64,000 nucleotides of DNA, from positions 37,860 through 101,859 of the forward strand of contig DASCMS010000073.1 in the NCBI GenBank assembly GCA_036011085.1, in the 5' to 3' direction. The position numbers and the translations under genes were made by a program. Origin of the DNA: UBA8231 sp036011085 (lineage in GTDB: Bacteria > Latescibacterota > UBA2968 > UBA8231). Shown in pieces: positions 59,268 to 64,000 of this stretch (its first letter is position 1; every line of letters begins with the position of its first letter). The notes under the pieces were generated by a model. It made no database searches and was not told the origin of the DNA. It worked only from the letters and a program-made list of their open reading frames with translations.

Positions 59268-60265
59268 GAGCTCTCCAGGTTCAGAAACCCTCGCACACGG
59301 GGGTGATCGAGGACCGCCTCATTGAGGATGTGGTCCGGCTGGCGACCTTGCAGGGAATCGGTGACCTGCTCGTAGGTCTTGTTGTCGAGGCGCATGACCG
59401 ATTCCACGGTGATGCCCCCGTTGTGATTGGTGCAGATGATCCGTGGATGATCCTTGTGCACCGAACGCGTCCCGTTCACCGGGTCATCGACGACGTAGTA
59501 GCAGAGCTTGTCTTCCTCGACGGCCCGGTGCACGTCGTCGTCGTCGACCAGGTTGCCACGCGACGGGTTGATGAGGCTGGCGTGGGGCTGCATGGCGGCC
59601 AGCTGCTCGTAGAACACGATGGTGTCATCTCCAGCTACGTGCAGCGACACGGTGTCGCAGGTCTGGAACAGCTCCATGGGGTCGGCCACGACCTCGGCGC
59701 CGTACCTGGCGGCCACTTCACCGATATCGGGACGGGTGTCGTAGACCAGCAGACGACCCGTCTCGCCGAGCAGTGGTACGGCCCGTTGCGCCACCTGCTG
59801 ACCGATGCGGCCAAAGCCGTACAGCCCCAGGACCGAGCCCTGGGCTTCGAAGGTCCTGATGATGGAGAAATCGCCGCCATGGGACAGTCGGTTGAGTGTG
59901 TAGACCCGCTTGAGGGTGGCCAGCCACTGGGCGATGGCATATTCGGCGACGGCGTCCATGTGTACGGGTGTGACCGTGACAAGCACGCCGTTGGCCGTGG
60001 CCGCCTCCGGATTGACCTTGTCGAAGCCCACGCCCCAGCGGGCGACGATACGCAGGTCCTTACCCGCCTCGTAGAAACTGTCGGCGAAATAGGCTGAGTC
60101 CGCGATGACCGCCACCACGCCGTCGGCGTCGGCGTCGGTGAATTCCTGTTGTGTATAGGGGATCACCTCCCCCAGCTCCCCCAGGTCCTGAAGGCCCTGG
60201 GCACGGGAGGCGGAGGCGAACTCCTCGTTGGCAAAAATCGGCGACACCAGGATCTTACCAGCCAT
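59264..60265 (-). CDS. D-isomer-specific 2-hydroxyacid dehydrogenase
   Basis: The 333-residue protein has the PGDH/glyoxylate-reductase pattern: ARWGVGFDKVN, an NAD-binding LGLYGFGRIGQQVA with Asp (YDTRP) downstream, SLHVAGDD, LINPSRGNLVDD and the late His region (TNHNGGIT). It would interconvert a 2-hydroxy and a 2-keto acid. It is first in a three-gene run with the aldolase and lipid-kinase-like genes. GAGGAG precedes the ATG. Confidence 0.9.
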   Translation of the reverse strand: MAGKILVSPIFANEEFASASRAQGLQDLGELGEVIPYTQQEFTDADADGVVAVIADSAYFADSFYEAGKDLRIVARWGVGFDKVNPEAATANGVLVTVTPVHMDAVAEYAIAQWLATLKRVYTLNRLSHGGDFSIIRTFEAQGSVLGLYGFGRIGQQVAQRAVPLLGETGRLLVYDTRPDIGEVAARYGAEVVADPMELFQTCDTVSLHVAGDDTIVFYEQLAAMQPHASLINPSRGNLVDDDDVHRAVEEDKLCYYVVDDPVNGTRSVHKDHPRIICTNHNGGITVESVMRLDNKTYEQVTDSLQGRQPDHILNEAVLDHPRVRGFLNLESS

Positions 60266-60324
60266 TGGCTCTCCTCGTTATTGTGGGCTGTCCGCCCCGT
60301 GGTTCGGCATGTCTACTCGGATCG

Positions 60325-61632
60325 TCATTGCAGCTCGGGTGCCACCGTGTCGGGCGCGGCGCCGTTGACGGCGATGTTGAGGTGCAGGGTCACCCTCTGC
60401 GGACGCCCGGGCGAACCCGGAATCTGCCTCTCAGTCGACGACGCGGCTCGCGACCATTGATGGGGTAGCAGCACGTCACCCACCTCCCGGTAGTCGTCGT
60501 AATGCGTCATCCACGTGGGTGACGGCAGGTTATGCTTCTGTTTGTACCATCGCGCTTCCGCCCCCGACAGTCCTTCCCGCATCGCCAGCAGAAGCCCGGA
60601 ATCGCGGGCAAAGAATGCCTCGAACTGACGCCCGAATTTGCGGTCATCTACTTGCACAAGATCAACACGCGGATTCCGCAGCTCCCAGGATTCCAACCTT
60701 CCGACGCCGGCATAGCCCAGCCTGATCCCTTCACCCAGGAACCAGTCGCAGAAATGCCAGCGGGCGCCCTCGGATTGCAGCCGCAGTCTTGACGTCGTTC
60801 CGGGGGCGAAGATACGCCATCGTGCGTCGAACAGACGGTAGTAGGCGCGCCGAGTGTGCGCCGGGTTCTTTGTCACGTACGACGGAAACACCTCGCCACT
60901 GCCCAGATCAAAGTCAACCCGGAAGACATCCCGTTCAAAGCGGTCGAGCCCGTGCATACGCCACGTGGCGATCGGATAAGGGTAGGGCGGAACACGGTCG
61001 ATGCGCGCTGCCCGGCCCTCCCCCCAGACACTTTCGGAAGCCACCACCCATACCACCATGCGCATCTCGGTGATCTTCAGCAGCTTATCGAGCCCACCCA
61101 TGGCCTCAAAGGCACGCGCCACGATGGCTTCGGCTTTCGTGCGTGCCGCGCTTTCGGCGTCCGTCGGGTCCGCGTCCGGCGTCCAGTACCGCGCGTAGCC
61201 ATCGTACTGGTCGCGCAACTGTCCCACGGCCTCGATGTCCCGCTCATTCAGCGAGTAGTCGGCCAGATCCGGTTGCGACAGGAACACTGGCAGTCTCCCG
61301 CGTGGTTGCAGCGAATCAGCAAGGGCCGGGGGAGCCTCGGTTGTCAGAGACTCCGGGTCGGGATCAATGAACGGCAGGGGCACCGACTCCCCTGGTTTTG
61401 CCGGGACCTGTTTCCGCTCCATGAGACGTTCCGGGATTCGACCCATCGGCCGCTGCAGAAACAGGTCCGGCGCCATCAACAGCAGGTCAGGCAGGTAACG
61501 CGTCGGCCGCAGCTGCTGCCTTCGGTACCAGTCCGCCATGCGCAGATACGCCGCCAGCAGAAGCAGGTGGACGAGAGTCGATGCGACCAGTGCCCAGATG
61601 ACGCGGCGCCGGCTCTGGGGGGACGTGCCCAT
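60325..61632 (-). CDS. Membrane-anchored protein with LolA/zinc-protease-accessory-like domain
   Basis: The 435-residue protein has one N-terminal membrane helix preceded by basic residues (SRRRVIWALVASTLVHLLLLAAYL), like a TonB-type anchor. A proline-rich stretch (residues about 60-110) is followed by a soluble domain with AIVARAFEAMGGLDKLLKI, resembling the start of lipoprotein-carrier or outer-membrane-sorting-like domains. The bulk probably lies in the periplasm. No family is certain. The gene stands 59 bp upstream of the dehydrogenase gene on the same strand. Confidence 0.65.
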   Translation of the reverse strand: MGTSPQSRRRVIWALVASTLVHLLLLAAYLRMADWYRRQQLRPTRYLPDLLLMAPDLFLQRPMGRIPERLMERKQVPAKPGESVPLPFIDPDPESLTTEAPPALADSLQPRGRLPVFLSQPDLADYSLNERDIEAVGQLRDQYDGYARYWTPDADPTDAESAARTKAEAIVARAFEAMGGLDKLLKITEMRMVVWVVASESVWGEGRAARIDRVPPYPYPIATWRMHGLDRFERDVFRVDFDLGSGEVFPSYVTKNPAHTRRAYYRLFDARWRIFAPGTTSRLRLQSEGARWHFCDWFLGEGIRLGYAGVGRLESWELRNPRVDLVQVDDRKFGRQFEAFFARDSGLLLAMREGLSGAEARWYKQKHNLPSPTWMTHYDDYREVGDVLLPHQWSRAASSTERQIPGSPGRPQRVTLHLNIAVNGAAPDTVAPELQ

Positions 61633-61652
61633 GTTCTCTCCGCGGGCAACGC

Positions 61653-61673
61653 AGAGCCTGCCCCCCAGGCTCT
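61653..61673 (-). terminator. GC-rich hairpin downstream of the hemerythrin gene
   Basis: A perfect 8-bp inverted repeat (AGAGCCTG / CAGGCTCT, five-C loop in plus orientation) lies 36 nt after the hemerythrin gene. It lacks a T-run on either strand, so termination is possible but unproven. Confidence 0.35.
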
Positions 61674-61708
61674 ACCATCGCGGTGCGACGGGAAAAGCTT
61701 CGTGGCCT

Positions 61709-62104
61709 TCAGGTTCGCAGTACGCAGCGTTTCAGGTGTGTGTCGATGCGGCAGATATGCGAATCCAGCCATTGATCGAGTGTATCCACGAGTTTGCGGG
61801 CATCGACGCCGTCGAAGCCGATGGCGGAATAGCGCTGCTGGTACTTGGCCAGAACGTCGAGAAACTGCGCGTGGGCCTCCTTGTTCTCCTTGGCCATGGG
61901 GCACTTGTGCTGCTCCATGCAGTCTTCTTCGAAACCAAAGTGGCCACGGCAGTAGCGCGTCAGAACCACCAGCAGATCGACGTAGGTCTGCTCTCCCATG
62001 TCCTCATCGAGGGCGACCCGGTAGTCCTCCGTCATCTTGAAGAGCATCTGGTGCTGCTCATCCAGGCGCGGGATGCCGGTGGCATACTCCTCTTTCCACT
62101 TCAT
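61709..62104 (-). CDS. Bacteriohemerythrin
   Basis: The 131-residue protein is a four-helix hemerythrin-like domain. Iron ligands are visible as His in RLDEQHQMLF, His and Glu in RYCRGHFGFEEDCMEQH, His in KEAHAQF and His/Asp in DSHICRIDTHL. Such proteins bind oxygen or sense redox state. The ATG at 62104 starts MKWKEEY, typical of the family. Confidence 0.9.
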   Translation of the reverse strand: MKWKEEYATGIPRLDEQHQMLFKMTEDYRVALDEDMGEQTYVDLLVVLTRYCRGHFGFEEDCMEQHKCPMAKENKEAHAQFLDVLAKYQQRYSAIGFDGVDARKLVDTLDQWLDSHICRIDTHLKRCVLRT

Positions 62105-62123
62105 ACCTGACTCCTGGTAGCCG

Positions 62124-63218
62124 TCACGAATGCCCCTCCGCCTTGGGAGGACCATCATAACCGATACTCTCGTAGCCTGCCACATCGCCACCGAGACGAC
62201 GGTAAGGATGTGGCAGGATCCTGTGTGATCGGTCCGCCAGCGGCAGCGTCACACGCTGGTTGCCAGCCGCCGCCGACAGCTTGATGGCGATGGCGATCTC
62301 GAGGGCCTGGCGATAGTCATGACCCGAGCATGGCACCTCGGTTGCACCTGAATCGACGGCCTCGAGAAGACACTGCAGCCTGGACGCCATGGAGCGGCGG
62401 CGCTCACCCTGGACGAAGTCGGGCCATACGGGCGTGGCACCGGCACCGGTACCGACGATGTAGACATTGCCCTGGCTCTGCATGAACACCTTCCCCTTCG
62501 TTCCCGTCACGGACACGCGGCAGCTGACACGCCTCTCACTCCTGGGTTCGAGCACTTCACAGACGATCCCATTCGTCAGTCCCAGCCGGCCGTACGCGGG
62601 ACAGTCCATCGTCAGATCATCCGCCTCTGGTGCACGGTACCCTGACAGAGGCGGCAACGTCCCGCCCTCCACCCATTCCACCTCACACCCGGTCACCCCG
62701 CGCATCTGCGTCAGCTGTACACAGCCGGCGCCCGACACCTCCACCGGCAGGCCACCGGGGATGGCAACACTCGTTACTTCACCGATGTTCCCGTCGGCGA
62801 TCCACGCCGCCGTTTCGCGCAGGAAGGGCACTTCCCAGTGGGCGGTGGCACAACCGAAGGCAGCCCCGTGCTGCCGACAGGTTTCGACCATATAGTCCGC
62901 CGTGGACAGCTCGACGGCGATCGGCTTCTCGCAGGAGATGACACGGACCCCCGCTTCGGCACATCGGACGACGAGCTCATGGGCGATGCCCACGGGTAGC
63001 ACGTTGCAGACCACGTCGGGGGTGTCTTTCGCCAACAGATCGTCCAGGCCCTCGTAGATCTCAGTTACTCCGAGATTGCCGGCAAACTCCTCTCGACGGG
63101 GCGACGAGTCCACCAGAATCGGGTCCACCATATCGTGGTCGGCCGCGGCTTTCAGGTAGTGTTTGCCCCACATGCCGGCGCCGCCGACGATGGCCACCCG
63201 GTATCTACGCTCACCCAT
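62124..63218 (-). CDS. Gfo/Idh/MocA family oxidoreductase
   Basis: The 364-residue protein has an N-terminal Rossmann domain (VAIVGGAGMWGKHYL) and the conserved SCEKPIAVELSTAD segment with the catalytic Lys. The C-terminal alpha/beta domain contains VTGTKGKVFMQS. These enzymes oxidise or reduce sugars and inositols with NAD(P). It lies 19 bp upstream of the hemerythrin gene and 26 bp from the partial sulfatase, all on the minus strand. Confidence 0.9.
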   Translation of the reverse strand: MGERRYRVAIVGGAGMWGKHYLKAAADHDMVDPILVDSSPRREEFAGNLGVTEIYEGLDDLLAKDTPDVVCNVLPVGIAHELVVRCAEAGVRVISCEKPIAVELSTADYMVETCRQHGAAFGCATAHWEVPFLRETAAWIADGNIGEVTSVAIPGGLPVEVSGAGCVQLTQMRGVTGCEVEWVEGGTLPPLSGYRAPEADDLTMDCPAYGRLGLTNGIVCEVLEPRSERRVSCRVSVTGTKGKVFMQSQGNVYIVGTGAGATPVWPDFVQGERRRSMASRLQCLLEAVDSGATEVPCSGHDYRQALEIAIAIKLSAAAGNQRVTLPLADRSHRILPHPYRRLGGDVAGYESIGYDGPPKAEGHS

Positions 63219-63244
63219 GGATCTGTTTCCCCCCCGTCATCCCA

Positions 63245-64000
63245 TCATCCGGCATCGGTCAGGTCGTACATGGCGATGATATAGGGGTGGTCCGGGTCGT
63301 AGGTGGTCAGCGTCTGCGCCTCGGTGACGCGACCACAAGGTCGGCGCCCGCTGCCGTCGATGCCGGATGCCTCGCACCCCAGGTCTGCCTGGGCCCGCTC
63401 CACATGTGCCAGCAGGCGGCCCACCACGTCGGCGTGCTGATCGACGACGTTCGTCGTCTCCCCCAGGTCGGTCTGCAGATCGTAGAGCTCGCGAACCGGT
63501 TCCTCGTCGCGGCCACGTCGCAGGTGCAGCTTCCACCGCTCGTCGCGTACGGCGTGCAGGCTGTCCTTCCAATAATAGAAAAAGGTCTCGTGCGGGCTGG
63601 TGGCGCCGGGCTCGCCGCGCCACAGTGCTGCCAGATCCCTGCCATCGATCGTACGATCCTGCGGCTCCTGTGTACCTGCCAGTCGCGCCAGCGTCGGCAG
63701 CAGATCCATCGACGTGGCCAGCTCGCCGCAGGTGGAACCGGCCTCGATCTGCCCCGGCCAGCGGGCGATGAGGGGCAGTCGGAAGCCACCCTCCCAGGTG
63801 CTCGCCTTGGTGCCCCGTAGAGGATCGTTGCTGCCACCCTCTTTGGTGCGCGAGCCGTTGTCGGAGGTGAACAGCACGATGGTATTGTCGTCGAGGCCCA
63901 GGTTCCGCAACTCCGCCAGCAGCACGCCCACACTCCAGTCGATGGCCTCGACGCAGGCTCCATAGGGACCATTGCGCGATTGCTCCATGAAACGGGCCGC
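63245..64000 (-). CDS. Sulfatase, C-terminal part (5' end outside window)
   Basis: The frame continues past the right edge, so this is the C-terminal portion (about 250 codons) of a type I sulfatase. It retains LFTSDNGSRTKEGGSNDPLRGTKASTWEGGFR, the second metal and conserved Lys region, and DERWKLHLR and ELYDLQTDLGETTNV near the end, standard in the family. The formylglycine site would lie outside the window. A Gfo/Idh/MocA gene follows on the same strand. Confidence 0.88.
   Translation of the reverse strand, partial: AARFMEQSRNGPYGACVEAIDWSVGVLLAELRNLGLDDNTIVLFTSDNGSRTKEGGSNDPLRGTKASTWEGGFRLPLIARWPGQIEAGSTCGELATSMDLLPTLARLAGTQEPQDRTIDGRDLAALWRGEPGATSPHETFFYYWKDSLHAVRDERWKLHLRRGRDEEPVRELYDLQTDLGETTNVVDQHADVVGRLLAHVERAQADLGCEASGIDGSGRRPCGRVTEAQTLTTYDPDHPYIIAMYDLTDAG

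Overview
The window is GC-rich, densely coded bacterial DNA with no rRNA, tRNA, CRISPR array, phage or intact insertion sequence that I could see. The gene set (sulfatases, three phytanoyl-CoA-dioxygenase-like proteins, enolase-superfamily dehydratases, a UroD-like protein, a DUF6785-type transporter, a FlgD-like secreted tail) resembles uncultured marine or sponge-associated lineages such as Latescibacterota or Poribacteria. That assignment is inference from gene content only.

Layout. 1-3.1 kb: a hybrid histidine kinase cut by the window edge, then a Uma2-type protein. 3.4-10.7 kb: a Tat-exported beta-helix protein behind an attenuator-like leader RNA, then a heme block (HemY-type oxidase, an outer-membrane protein on the other strand, hemA coupled to a CcsA/HemX protein) and a nucleotidyltransferase-like protein. 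10.7-21.3 kb: lipoprotein, DgoD-like dehydratase, DUF5519-like protein, esterase, UroD-like protein, ceramidase-like protein, penicillin acylase and a decayed phosphatase. 21.5-28.6 kb: a PhyH protein and a YejABEF-type peptide importer whose binding protein is fused to a membrane protein. 28.6-34.1 kb: ene-reductase, DUF6785 transporter, quinone-reductase-like enzyme, a broken RHH antitoxin and UxuA. 34.1-40.8 kb: a sigma-54 activator divergent from a four-gene envelope operon (two LPP20-like, one outer-membrane, one CsgG/FlgO-like) with a consensus sigma-54 promoter and a helically phased repeat array between them. 40.8-51.5 kb: sodium symporter with small partner, an amidohydrolase/PstS gene chimera, sulfatase, nitrilase, PhyH, GH20-like protein, a truncated FlgD-tail gene, RraA-like protein, cupin and aldo-keto reductase. 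51.5-55.5 kb: two tandem paralogues joining FliG C-terminal (rotor) domains to MotA cytoplasmic segments with the MotA membrane hairpins missing, then a VapBC module. 55.5-64 kb: PhyH, enolase-superfamily enzyme, lipid-kinase-like protein, aldolase, dehydrogenase, membrane-anchored protein, hemerythrin, Gfo/Idh/MocA protein and a partial sulfatase.

The best candidate for an undescribed system is the FliG-MotA pair at 51552-54839. Both genes have their own promoter and a homologous 150-nt leader with conserved hairpins, one compensatory base change and a possible Shine-Dalgarno-sequestering pairing. There are no flagellar genes nearby. Second is the leader at 5056-5416, with a 12-codon ORF, two mutually exclusive hairpins and a U9 terminator just before the beta-helix gene. 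Third is the sigma-54 locus. The window also holds several broken or chimeric genes, which suggests active rearrangement or assembly joins.
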